Source: Pseudocitrobacter sp913778145 (GTDB lineage: Bacteria > Pseudomonadota > Gammaproteobacteria > Enterobacterales > Enterobacteriaceae). From it: 64,000 nucleotides of DNA. The position numbers were made by a program, and so were the translations under genes. The DNA lies in the NCBI GenBank assembly GCA_035726825.1, contig JALNTX010000005.1:62001-126000 (forward strand). The letters are read 5' to 3'. Under the pieces are notes generated by a model. It had not been told where the DNA came from and ran no database searches. It saw only the letters and a list, made by a program, of their open reading frames with translations. Of this stretch, positions 34,747-43,205 are shown one piece after another. The number at the start of each line of letters is the position of its first letter. Position 1 is the stretch's first letter.

Positions 34747-37700
34747 ATGGCTAATTTCTTTATCGATCGCCCGATATTTGCTTGGGTGATCGCGATCATC
34801 ATCATGCTTGCCGGGGGACTCGCGATCATGAAACTGCCGGTAGCGCAATATCCAACGATTGCGCCGCCAGCCGTGACGATCTCCGCGACCTATCCGGGTG
34901 CTGATGCCCAGACGGTGCAGGACACCGTGACACAGGTTATCGAACAGAATATGAACGGTATCGATAACCTGATGTACATGTCCTCCAACAGTGACTCTAC
35001 TGGTACAGTACAGATTACTCTGACCTTTGAATCCGGTACTGACGCGGATATCGCGCAGGTACAGGTGCAGAACAAACTGTCGCTGGCAACACCGTTGCTG
35101 CCGCAGGAAGTTCAGCAACAAGGGATCAGCGTAGAGAAGTCCTCCAGTAGCTTCCTGATGGTTGTTGGTGTCATTAACACCAACGGCACCATGACTCAGG
35201 AAGATATTTCCGACTACGTTGCGGCGAACATGAAAGATCCGATCAGCCGTACGTCTGGCGTCGGTGACGTTCAGCTGTTCGGTTCTCAGTACGCGATGCG
35301 TATCTGGATGGACCCAACCAAACTGAACAACTTCCAGCTGACGCCGGTCGATGTTATCGCAGCGATCAAAGCACAGAACGCCCAGGTTGCAGCCGGCCAG
35401 TTAGGCGGTACGCCGCCGGTGAAGGGCCAGCAGCTTAACGCCTCTATCATCGCGCAAACCCGTCTGACCAGCACCGATGAGTTCGGCAAAATTCTGCTGA
35501 AAGTGAATCAGGATGGTTCGCAGGTTCGCCTGCGCGACGTGGCGAAGATTGAGCTGGGCGGTGAAAACTACGACATCATCGCTAAATTCAACGGTAAACC
35601 GGCTTCTGGTCTGGGTATCAAGCTGGCGACCGGTGCAAACGCACTGGACACCGCGAAAGCTATCCGTGCCGAACTGAAGAAGATGGAACCGTTCTTCCCG
35701 TCAGGTTTGCAGATTGTTTACCCGTATGACACCACCCCGTTCGTTCAGATCTCCATTAACGAAGTGGTGAAAACGCTGGTCGAAGCAATCATCCTGGTAT
35801 TTATCGTGATGTACCTGTTCCTGCAAAACTTCCGCGCGACGTTGATTCCGACGATTGCGGTGCCGGTCGTATTGCTGGGTACCTTCGCTATCCTTGCCGC
35901 CTTTGGCTTCTCCATCAACACCCTGACGATGTTCGGGATGGTGCTGGCGATAGGGCTATTGGTGGATGACGCCATCGTGGTGGTAGAAAACGTCGAGCGT
36001 GTAATGACCGACGAAGGGCTACCACCGAAAGAGGCGACGCGTAAATCGATGGGCCAGATTCAGGGCGCACTGGTGGGTATCGCGATGGTGCTGTCGGCGG
36101 TATTTATCCCAATGGCCTTCTTCGGCGGTTCTACCGGCGCAATCTACCGTCAGTTCTCCATCACTATCGTTTCGGCGATGGCGCTGTCCGTACTGGTGGC
36201 ACTGATTCTGACCCCGGCGCTGTGCGCCACGATGCTCAAACCGGTTGCGAAAGGCGATCACGGGGAAGAGAAAAAAGGCTTCTTCGGCTGGTTTAACCGC
36301 ATGTTTGATAAGAGCACGCACCACTACACCGACAGCGTGGGCAACATCCTGCGCAGCACCGGTCGTTACTTGCTGCTGTATATCATCATCGTGGTCGGCA
36401 TGGCTTTCCTGTTCGTTCGTCTGCCAAGCTCGTTCCTGCCAGATGAAGACCAGGGCGTGTTCCTGAGTATGGCCCAGCTTCCGGCGGGTGCCACGCAGGA
36501 GCGTACGCAGAAAGTGCTGGATGAGATGACCAACTACTATCTCACCAAAGAGAAAGACAACGTTGCATCCGTGTTTGCGGTTAACGGCTTTGGTTTTGCG
36601 GGTCGTGGTCAGAACACCGGTATTGCCTTCGTTTCTCTGAAAGACTGGGCGGATCGCCCAGGCGAAGAGAATAAAGTTGAAGCCATCACCCAGCGTGCGA
36701 TGGGCGAGTTCTCGAAAATTAAAGATGCGATGGTGTTCGCCTTTAACCTGCCAGCGATTGTTGAACTGGGTACGGCGACCGGTTTCGACTTCCAGCTGAT
36801 TGACCAGGGCGGCCTCGGCCACGAGAAACTGACTCAGGCACGTAACCAGCTGTTCGGCGAAGTGGCGAAACACCCGGATCTGTTAGTCGGCGTGCGTCCT
36901 AACGGCCTGGAAGATACCCCGCAGTTCAAGATCGATATCGATCAGGAAAAAGCACAGGCGCTGGGCGTATCTATCAGCGACATCAATACCACGCTGGGCG
37001 CAGCCTGGGGTAGTAGCTACGTCAACGACTTCATCGACCGTGGTCGTGTGAAGAAAGTGTACGTGATGTCCGAAGCACAGTACCGCATGTTGCCGGAAGA
37101 TATCAGCAACTGGTATGTACGTGGTTCTGATGGTCAGATGGTGCCATTCTCCGCGTTCTCCACGTCTCGCTGGGAATACGGTTCACCGCGTCTGGAACGC
37201 TATAACGGTCTGCCGTCGATGGAAATCCTCGGTCAGGCGGCACCGGGAAGAAGTACCGGTGAAGCGATGACGCTGATGGAAGAGCTGGCGGGTAAACTGC
37301 CGTCGGGTATCGGTTACGACTGGACCGGGATGTCTTACCAGGAACGTCTCTCTGGTAACCAGGCCCCTGCCCTGTACGCGATCTCGCTGATTGTGGTCTT
37401 CCTCTGTCTGGCGGCGCTGTATGAGAGCTGGTCGATTCCGTTCTCCGTTATGCTGGTGGTTCCGCTGGGGGTTATCGGTGCACTGTTGGCCGCCACCTTC
37501 CGTGGCCTGACCAACGACGTTTACTTCCAGGTGGGCCTGCTGACAACCATTGGCTTGTCGGCGAAGAACGCGATACTTATCGTGGAATTCGCCAAAGATC
37601 TGATGGAAAAAGAAGGCAAAGGCCTGATTGAAGCGACGCTTGAAGCGGTACGTATGCGTCTGCGTCCAATCCTGATGACGTCGCTGGCGTTCATCCTCGG

Positions 37701-37896
37701 GGTTATGCCGCTGGTTATCAGTACCGGCGCAGGCTCCGGCGCACAGAACGCGGTAGGTACCGGCGTAATGGGCGGGATGGTTACCGCAACGGTTCTGGCT
37801 ATCTTCTTCGTTCCGGTATTCTTCGTGGTGGTTCGTCGCCGCTTTGGCCGCAAAGTTGAAGAGACTGAGCACAGCCAACCGGCAGAACGTCACTAA
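34747..37896 (+). CDS. acrB: AcrB, RND multidrug efflux transporter
   Basis: A 1049-residue inner-membrane trimeric proton/drug antiporter, the E. coli length. Twelve membrane helices and two large periplasmic loops are evident. The proton-relay pair D407-D408 is in LLVDDAIVVVENVER. It exports bile salts, dyes, detergents and many antibiotics through AcrA and TolC. The C-terminal tail (EETEHSQPAERH) is Glu/His-rich but differs from E. coli. Confidence 0.98.
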   Translation: MANFFIDRPIFAWVIAIIIMLAGGLAIMKLPVAQYPTIAPPAVTISATYPGADAQTVQDTVTQVIEQNMNGIDNLMYMSSNSDSTGTVQITLTFESGTDADIAQVQVQNKLSLATPLLPQEVQQQGISVEKSSSSFLMVVGVINTNGTMTQEDISDYVAANMKDPISRTSGVGDVQLFGSQYAMRIWMDPTKLNNFQLTPVDVIAAIKAQNAQVAAGQLGGTPPVKGQQLNASIIAQTRLTSTDEFGKILLKVNQDGSQVRLRDVAKIELGGENYDIIAKFNGKPASGLGIKLATGANALDTAKAIRAELKKMEPFFPSGLQIVYPYDTTPFVQISINEVVKTLVEAIILVFIVMYLFLQNFRATLIPTIAVPVVLLGTFAILAAFGFSINTLTMFGMVLAIGLLVDDAIVVVENVERVMTDEGLPPKEATRKSMGQIQGALVGIAMVLSAVFIPMAFFGGSTGAIYRQFSITIVSAMALSVLVALILTPALCATMLKPVAKGDHGEEKKGFFGWFNRMFDKSTHHYTDSVGNILRSTGRYLLLYIIIVVGMAFLFVRLPSSFLPDEDQGVFLSMAQLPAGATQERTQKVLDEMTNYYLTKEKDNVASVFAVNGFGFAGRGQNTGIAFVSLKDWADRPGEENKVEAITQRAMGEFSKIKDAMVFAFNLPAIVELGTATGFDFQLIDQGGLGHEKLTQARNQLFGEVAKHPDLLVGVRPNGLEDTPQFKIDIDQEKAQALGVSISDINTTLGAAWGSSYVNDFIDRGRVKKVYVMSEAQYRMLPEDISNWYVRGSDGQMVPFSAFSTSRWEYGSPRLERYNGLPSMEILGQAAPGRSTGEAMTLMEELAGKLPSGIGYDWTGMSYQERLSGNQAPALYAISLIVVFLCLAALYESWSIPFSVMLVVPLGVIGALLAATFRGLTNDVYFQVGLLTTIGLSAKNAILIVEFAKDLMEKEGKGLIEATLEAVRMRLRPILMTSLAFILGVMPLVISTGAGSGAQNAVGTGVMGGMVTATVLAIFFVPVFFVVVRRRFGRKVEETEHSQPAERH

Positions 37897-37913
37897 GTCT
37901 TACTGACAATGGT

Positions 37914-37938
37914 AAAGGGTCGCGCAAGCGGCCCTTTT
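37914..37938 (+). terminator. Rho-independent terminator of acrAB
   Basis: GGGTCGC pairs with GCGGCCC (one G-T pair) around a small loop, preceded by AAA and followed by six T residues, 17 bp after the acrB stop. Confidence 0.88.
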
Positions 37939-37941
37939 TTA

Positions 37942-38445
37942 TGGTTTTTTATAATCGCTCTTATCGTTATAAACGTTTTTAAAATGCAGTAATAAAATTT
38001 TATAATTAAAAAATGGCTGTTATCTTTAATAGTGATGATTGAGGATGGTGAAGATTACCTGGCTTAAATGATTAGGAAAACTCCGAAGTTCTCAGCGTTT
38101 TCTCGGATCATCTTCCTGGAACTGTCTCAAATCTGCTGAAAATCCAACCAAATCACTGCCGCAGCGTTTGTGTGGATAATAGGTAAGTGAATGAATTCTA
38201 ATGATTCAAATAATGCTTTATTGTCTAAACATTGAAAAATCTTAATCTGAACCACATCTCATTATTGGGGAATTAAGGAAAATAGATTTAATTGTAATTT
38301 TTCGTAATAGCTCGGTGAAATCTTTTTCAGAGTAGATTATAGTTAGTACATAAGGACTGTGCGTCTGCGCCAGGTTAGCCGGTTGTTACCCCATCCCACA
38401 CACTGTTTGTTCTCGTTGTTTTACTCACGAATAAGGGGATGTGTT
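37942..38445 (+). promoter_or_regulatory. Long AT-rich region upstream of tomB-hha
   Basis: This stretch of about 500 bp has no credible ORF or RNA gene on either strand. It is strongly AT-rich, especially 37970-38045 and 38180-38345, which suits H-NS/Hha silencing of the tomB-hha operon downstream. No specific operator could be fixed. ATAAGGGG at 38432-38439 is the tomB ribosome site. Confidence 0.4.
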
Positions 38446-38820
38446 ATGGACGAATACTCGCCAAAAAGGCATGATATCGCGCAACTCAGATTCCTCTGCG
38501 AAACGCTCTATCATGACTGTCTCGCCACTCTTGAAGAGAGTAACCATGGTTGGGTTAATGACCCTACTTCGGCAATCAACCTTCAACTTAATGAGCTGAT
38601 CGAGCATATCGCAACCTTTGCACTTAATTATAAAATTAAGTACAACGAAGATAATAAATTGATTGCACAAATTGACGAATATCTGGATGATACTTTCATG
38701 TTGTTCAGTAACTACGGCATTAATAGTGAAGACTTGCAAAAATGGCGCAAGTCCGGTAACAAACTTTTCCGCTGTTTCGTCAACGCCAGCCGGGCTAACC
38801 CCGTTAGCCTCTCTTGTTAA
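38446..38820 (+). CDS. tomB: TomB, Hha antitoxin/biofilm modulator
   Basis: A 124-residue acidic protein, near-identical in its core to E. coli TomB (MDEYSPKRHDIAQLRFLCE...). TomB counteracts Hha toxicity, apparently by oxygen-dependent oxidation of a conserved Hha cysteine, and affects biofilm formation. The frame extends 29 codons upstream, but MDEYSP with the ATAAGGGG site is the conserved start. hha follows after 26 bp. Confidence 0.96.
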   Translation: MDEYSPKRHDIAQLRFLCETLYHDCLATLEESNHGWVNDPTSAINLQLNELIEHIATFALNYKIKYNEDNKLIAQIDEYLDDTFMLFSNYGINSEDLQKWRKSGNKLFRCFVNASRANPVSLSC

Positions 38821-38846
38821 GATAATTACAATCACATGGGTGAATT

Positions 38847-39065
38847 ATGACTGAGAAACCATTAACTAAAACGGATTATTTGATGCGACTGCGCCGTTGC
38901 CAGTCTATTGATACGCTGGAACGCGTCATTGAAAAAAATAAATATGAACTTTCTGACAATGAGCTGGCGGTATTTTACTCAGCCGCCGATCATCGTCTGG
39001 CGGAATTGACGATGAATAAACTGTACGACAAGATCCCGTCCACCGTCTGGAAATTTATTCGCTAA
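38847..39065 (+). CDS. hha: Hha, H-NS co-regulator
   Basis: A 72-residue protein, the E. coli length. It has the Hha/YmoA fold and the conserved cysteine in RRCQSID. It binds H-NS to strengthen silencing of horizontally acquired and virulence genes, and forms a toxin-antitoxin-like pair with TomB. It is second in the tomB-hha operon. Confidence 0.97.
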   Translation: MTEKPLTKTDYLMRLRRCQSIDTLERVIEKNKYELSDNELAVFYSAADHRLAELTMNKLYDKIPSTVWKFIR

Positions 39066-39233
39066 GCGCGCTTTCCGCGCATTGCCACTGGTGTCAGCTA
39101 AGCTAACTTAAGATTGTAACGTTCCACTTCCCTGGTATGTTTGTGATTAATGTCACACCAATTAACAGGGAACGTTCCCTATTGTTCCAGCGCCTCTTAT
39201 GGTGAACACTCTCAATTGACGAGGAGTGTCACA

Positions 39234-39788
39234 ATGAGTGAAGAGAAACGTAAAATGATCGCTGGCGAACTCTATCGCCCGGGCGATGCCACGCTCAGAG
39301 CCGATAGCCTGCGCGCAAAGCAGTTACTGCACCGCTACAATCATTCGTCACCTGACGAAAAGGCGTTACGGCACCAGCTTCTGGCTGAGCTTTTTGATAA
39401 AAGCCACGATGCTTATATTGAGCCTAATTTTCGCTGCGACTACGGCTATAACATTACGCTGGGCGCCAATTTCTACGCCAATTTTGATTGCGTGATGCTA
39501 GACGTTTGCCCGATTACCATCGGCGATAATTGCATGCTCGCGCCGGGCGTACATATTTATACGGCGACCCATCCTCTGGACCCCATCGAGCGCAACAGCG
39601 GCTATGAATACGGCAAACCGGTTGTTATCGGACATAACGTCTGGATTGGCGGGCGCGCGGTCATTAATCCCGGCGTCACCCTTGGGAATAACGTCGTAGT
39701 GGCCTCGGGCGCGGTGGTAGTGAAAGATGTCCCTGATAACGCGGTGGTAGGTGGCAATCCGGCCCGAATTCTTAAAATGCTGCGCTAA
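39234..39788 (+). CDS. maa: Maa, maltose/galactoside-type O-acetyltransferase
   Basis: A 184-residue left-handed beta-helix (hexapeptide-repeat) acetyltransferase of the NodL/LacA group. Hexapeptide turns (VCPITIGDNCML, VTLGNNVVVASGAVV) and the catalytic-His segment YTATHPLDP are present. It acetylates maltose and glucose in vitro using acetyl-CoA. The start at 39234 (MSEEKRKMIAGELY) has GACGAGGAGT ahead of it; the longer frame from 39150 is not conserved. Confidence 0.94.
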   Translation: MSEEKRKMIAGELYRPGDATLRADSLRAKQLLHRYNHSSPDEKALRHQLLAELFDKSHDAYIEPNFRCDYGYNITLGANFYANFDCVMLDVCPITIGDNCMLAPGVHIYTATHPLDPIERNSGYEYGKPVVIGHNVWIGGRAVINPGVTLGNNVVVASGAVVVKDVPDNAVVGGNPARILKMLR

Positions 39789-39886
39789 CGTGACTGTTAT
39801 GCTTTTTCGCAACCAATCTGTTACTTTTTGTATTGGTTAATGCAACATAGAATAGGTGAATCCGCCCTGAGTTGCAGAGCCTAATT

Positions 39887-40357
39887 ATGACAGAAATCCA
39901 GCGATTACTTACGCAAACCATCGATGAGCTGAACGTTCGTGAAAAGCGCGACAACAGGCCGCGCTTTAGCATCAGTTTTATACGCAATCATCCCGGCCTG
40001 TTCCTGGCGATGTACGCGGCGTTTTTTGCCACGCTGATTGTTATGATGCGATCCGAAACGCTGGAAGGTTCCGTCTGGCTGTTGTGGGTGCTGTTTGCCC
40101 TGCTGAATGCGTTTTTCTTCTTCGATGTTTATCCACGCTATCACTATGAAGATATCGACGTGCTGGATTTCCGCGTCTGCTATAACGGAGAGTGGTATAA
40201 CACCCGCTTCGTGCCGCAAGAGCTGATTCAATCTATCAAGAACTCACCGCGCGTCAGCGCGCAGGCGCGTGCGCAGTTGGAAAAAATGGTCGCCAGAAAA
40301 GGCGAACTCTCGTTCTATGATGTCTTTACGTTGACCCGTGCGGAAGCGACGCAATAA
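39887..40357 (+). CDS. ylaC: YlaC, inner-membrane protein of unknown function
   Basis: A 156-residue protein with two membrane helices (about 35-75) and a C-terminal cytosolic domain, matching E. coli YlaC from MTEIQRLL. The function is unknown. Its last 32 bp overlap the convergent MocR-type regulator gene. Confidence 0.92.
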   Translation: MTEIQRLLTQTIDELNVREKRDNRPRFSISFIRNHPGLFLAMYAAFFATLIVMMRSETLEGSVWLLWVLFALLNAFFFFDVYPRYHYEDIDVLDFRVCYNGEWYNTRFVPQELIQSIKNSPRVSAQARAQLEKMVARKGELSFYDVFTLTRAEATQ

Positions 40358-41783
40358 TTCGCTGTAGCGTCCGTATCGCCGGAATAAAGCGTGATGCGGA
40401 CGTATTGCCATACCCCAACACCAGGCCGGTACGCTGATGCTGCGTATCGAGATAAAACTGGCTAAGCGCCGCCGGAGACATCTGCTGCTGACGAGCACGT
40501 TCCACCACCGCCACATCATCAATCCCGTCAATAATTACCGTCAGGTGCAGCCCGCCCTCCCCGGCCAGCACCTGGTGCGGAATCAGCAGTTCCTGCGCCA
40601 GCGCCTCGCGTAATTGTGTTTGCCGTTTACGATAAAGCCGACGCATCGACGCCAGATGACGGGCGTAATGACCTTCCTCAATAAACGTCGCCAGCGTGCG
40701 TTGCTCGGCGCGATGTCCGCCGCGCAGCAGCGCGCGAATCGCTGGTTGCGCAGCGGCCACCAGCGCAGGCGGCAGCACCATGAAACCTAATCGCAGCGAC
40801 GGGAACAGCGTTTTGCTGAAGGTACCTAAATAGACGACCGGTGCGTCTCTTACCATCCCACGCATGGCGGGGATCGGCTCACCGCTGTAGCGAAACTCAC
40901 TGTCATAATCATCTTCAATGATCCACGCCCCGGCGCGATGCGCAAACGCCAGCAGGGCCAGGCGCCGTGCCGCGCTCAGCACGCTCCCCGTGGGATATTG
41001 ATGCGATGGCGAGGTGAAAATCAAACGCGGCGTTGAGGAAGCCTCTGTAAATCGCATACCTTCGTCATCCACAGGAACACCTTCCAGCCGTAATCCCGCG
41101 GCCAGAAAAGCGCTTTTTGCCCCGAAATAGCCCGGCTCTTCCACCCAGGCCAGTTGCCCCGGCTCGCTTAATAGCTGGGTACAGAGATTCACGCCTTCCA
41201 GCGCGCCTTCGGTGATAACCACCTGACTGGCGTCACAGTCGATTCCTCGCGATAGCGCGAGGTGGCGGGCAATCGCTTCCCGCAATACCCACTCCCCGGC
41301 AGAATCGCCATAGCCCAGCAGCAAGCTTCCCTCCTCCCGCAAGGTACGATCGAGCAACCGCCGCCACAACGGTAAGGGGAAATAGTTAATCGCGGGCGTT
41401 CCCGGCGTAAAGAGCATTGGCGGCGATTCGCGCGGCGTCGCGGGCGGGAGCTGTTGAAACCGATCGGCCACACATGCCGATAAAACTGGCGATGAAACGG
41501 TCGCCTGCGTTTTGGGAAGTGACGCCACGCGCGTGCCCTGTCTGTCGCGCAGCAAATACCCCTCCAGCGCCAGCTGCTCAAGCGCACCGTTGACCGTATT
41601 ACGGGAAATCGCCAGCCGCTGCGCCACGATACGTGAACCGGGAAGTCGGCTGTTGGCCTGCAACTGCCCTTGTAAAATGGCGTCTCTCAGCGCGTTATAA
41701 AGGCCGCGCTGAAGCGTCTGCGGGCCACGCATCGCCAGCGCGCGTTGCAAAAAGGCAAAAAAGGGATCGTCAGGAATATTCAT
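40326..41783 (-). CDS. MocR/PdxR-type GntR regulator with aminotransferase domain
   Basis: A 485-residue regulator with an N-terminal GntR winged HTH (about 15-75, SRIVAQRLAISRNTVNGALEQ) and a fold-type I aminotransferase domain. The PLP lysine is in GTFSKTLFPSLRLGF, and the aspartate of IIEDDYDSEFRYSG is also present. Proteins of this layout sense PLP or amino-acid adducts; it resembles PdxR but the target is unknown. It is divergent from a GNAT gene across 101 bp, and that gene is its probable target. The start is taken at MNIPDDPF (41783). Its tail overlaps ylaC by 32 bp. Confidence 0.88.
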   Translation of the reverse strand: MNIPDDPFFAFLQRALAMRGPQTLQRGLYNALRDAILQGQLQANSRLPGSRIVAQRLAISRNTVNGALEQLALEGYLLRDRQGTRVASLPKTQATVSSPVLSACVADRFQQLPPATPRESPPMLFTPGTPAINYFPLPLWRRLLDRTLREEGSLLLGYGDSAGEWVLREAIARHLALSRGIDCDASQVVITEGALEGVNLCTQLLSEPGQLAWVEEPGYFGAKSAFLAAGLRLEGVPVDDEGMRFTEASSTPRLIFTSPSHQYPTGSVLSAARRLALLAFAHRAGAWIIEDDYDSEFRYSGEPIPAMRGMVRDAPVVYLGTFSKTLFPSLRLGFMVLPPALVAAAQPAIRALLRGGHRAEQRTLATFIEEGHYARHLASMRRLYRKRQTQLREALAQELLIPHQVLAGEGGLHLTVIIDGIDDVAVVERARQQQMSPAALSQFYLDTQHQRTGLVLGYGNTSASRFIPAIRTLQRIIASLPHGST

Positions 41784-41884
41784 TATGGCTCCTCGTGGCA
41801 CCATCAAAAGATATAGGGATGGCACTTTTTATGGAACCAGTAAATCTCTACTCTCATCTCGTCCACTTACAGCAAGGAGAGGTT
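41784..41884. promoter_or_regulatory. Divergent MocR/GNAT promoter region with TGGMAC repeats
   Basis: Three direct half-sites occur: TGGCAC at 41796-41801, TGGCAC at 41820-41825 and TGGAAC at 41832-41837, spaced 24 and 12 bp. MocR regulators such as GabR and PdxR bind direct repeats, so this is a candidate operator. AAGGAGAGG at 41875-41883 is the ribosome site of the GNAT gene. Confidence 0.45.
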
Positions 41885-42598
41885 ATGAGTCAGCTTAATC
41901 AATTTAATCAACCCGTTGGCGATGCATTGCCCGACTGGCAACCACGCGCTTATCCGTCGCGCGTGGTGCTCGACGGTGCCTGGTGCCGTCTGGAACCCCT
42001 GGCCGTGCATCATGCTGACGCGCTATTTGCCGCCCACCAGCTTGCCGCTGATACGCGCAGCTGGACGTGGCTGCTGCGTGAACCTGACAGCTGTGTGGAC
42101 GATTTTCGTCAGTGGATCGCCAGCGTGGAAAGTCTCAACGATCCGATTCATTTTGCGGTAATAGATAAAAAAACCGAAAAACCGGTTGGCTCACTGTCGC
42201 TGATGCGTATTGATGCCAGCAATGGCGTGGTGGAGGTCGGGCACGTGCACTTTTCGCCGCTGCTTAGCCGCACACCGATGTCGACGGAAGCCCAGTGGCT
42301 ATTGATGCGTTATGCGTTTGATACGCTTGGGTATCGTCGTTACGAGTGGAAATGTAACAGCCTGAATGAACCCTCGCGCAATGCTGCATTGCGTTTAGGC
42401 TTTCAGTTTGAAGGTCGCTTTCGCCAGGCGCTGGTGATTAAAGGGCATAATCGCGATACGGACTGGTTTTCGATTCTCGATAGCGAATGGCCTGCGCTGG
42501 ATACAGCGTTTCGTCACTGGCTTGCCGCCGACAACTTCGACGCCGACGGCAAGCAGCGAAAAACCCTGGAACAATGGCGCAAGAGTGGAAATGATTAA
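41885..42598 (+). CDS. GNAT-family N-acetyltransferase (RimJ/RimL type)
   Basis: A 237-residue acetyltransferase of the RimJ/RimL-like Acetyltransf_3 group. It has an N-terminal extension (RVVLDGAWCRLEPL), VEVGHVHFSPLLSR in the core sheet, and the acetyl-CoA-site region (RYEWKCNSLNEPSRNAALRLGF). The substrate is unknown. The MocR neighbour suggests an amino-acid or amine target. The ATG at 41885 has a strong AAGGAGAGG site. Its stop overlaps the convergent rpmJ2 by 4 bp. Confidence 0.9.
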   Translation: MSQLNQFNQPVGDALPDWQPRAYPSRVVLDGAWCRLEPLAVHHADALFAAHQLAADTRSWTWLLREPDSCVDDFRQWIASVESLNDPIHFAVIDKKTEKPVGSLSLMRIDASNGVVEVGHVHFSPLLSRTPMSTEAQWLLMRYAFDTLGYRRYEWKCNSLNEPSRNAALRLGFQFEGRFRQALVIKGHNRDTDWFSILDSEWPALDTAFRHWLAADNFDADGKQRKTLEQWRKSGND

Positions 42599-42735
42599 CG
42601 TCTTTTTTTACGGCCCTGCACCGCTTTAAAACGCGGATTGGTTTTGCAAATGACATACAGCCGCCCTTTGCGCTTCACAATCTGGCAGTCCGGGTGGCGC
42701 TGTTTTGCACTGCGTAATGAATTGAGTACCTGCAT
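42595..42735 (-). CDS. rpmJ2: RpmJ2 (YkgO), alternative 50S protein L36
   Basis: A 46-residue L36 type B protein (MQVLNSLRSAKQRHPDCQI...), very close to E. coli YkgO. It lacks the full zinc-ribbon ligand set of RpmJ. It replaces L36 during zinc shortage and so frees ribosomal zinc. Its ATG shares an A with the rpmE2 stop (TAATG), so it is translationally coupled. Confidence 0.93.
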   Translation of the reverse strand: MQVLNSLRSAKQRHPDCQIVKRKGRLYVICKTNPRFKAVQGRKKRR

Positions 42736-42995
42736 TACTGGCCTCTCACATCAAGAAAACGGCCAAAGCGCTGACGGAATTTCGCGGCGCTGCCTTCGCT
42801 GGAAAACGACTTCTGTTTCCCGGTATAAAATGGATGCGACTTCGCCGAAACCTCAAGAGTGACATAGGGATATGTCTCTCCTTCAAGCTCAATTTCGCGA
42901 TCGGTCTTGATTGTCGATCCGACTTTAAAATACTCATTGGCGCTGGTGTCGTGGAAAACCACGGTGCGGTAATGCGGATGAATATTGGATTTCAT
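42735..42995 (-). CDS. rpmE2: RpmE2 (YkgM), zinc-free 50S protein L31
   Basis: An 86-residue L31 type B paralogue with no cysteine at all, whereas zinc-binding RpmE carries a CxxC motif. The family core IHPHYRTVVFHDTS, TIKTDREIELEG and SHPFYTGKQ is intact. It is exchanged for RpmE under zinc starvation. The start at 42995 (MKSNIHPH) gives the E. coli-like length. A Zur-like palindrome lies 19 bp upstream. Confidence 0.94.
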   Translation of the reverse strand: MKSNIHPHYRTVVFHDTSANEYFKVGSTIKTDREIELEGETYPYVTLEVSAKSHPFYTGKQKSFSSEGSAAKFRQRFGRFLDVRGQ

Positions 42996-43013
42996 AACGC
43001 CCTCAACATGTAT

Positions 43014-43026
43014 GTTATAACATAAC
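43014..43026 (-). promoter_or_regulatory. Zur-like operator of rpmE2-rpmJ2
   Basis: GTTATAACATAAC fits the enteric Zur core GTTATANTATAAC with one mismatch, and it contains the perfect 14-bp palindrome TATGTTATAACATA. Zur repression of ykgM-ykgO is known in enterics. Confidence 0.8.
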
Positions 43027-43205
43027 AATATGCTAAGGCATTATTCCGCAGCGATCAACCATTCGCTTATCAGGGTTATTTCCTTATCTCTTTTTCGCAA
43101 AAGCTCAGCACCCCGCAGCGGCATAAAATAGAAAATATCGTTATTGGTGACGCGTCATCGAATCAGGCACGCTGGCGCTATCTCATCTCATCAGGAGCGA
43201 TCATC

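Noticed and set aside
36019..37893. Minus-strand open frames of 284 and 236 codons opposite acrB
   Set aside because: Low-complexity His/Arg/Gln-rich shadows of a certain gene, with no ribosome sites or family resemblance.
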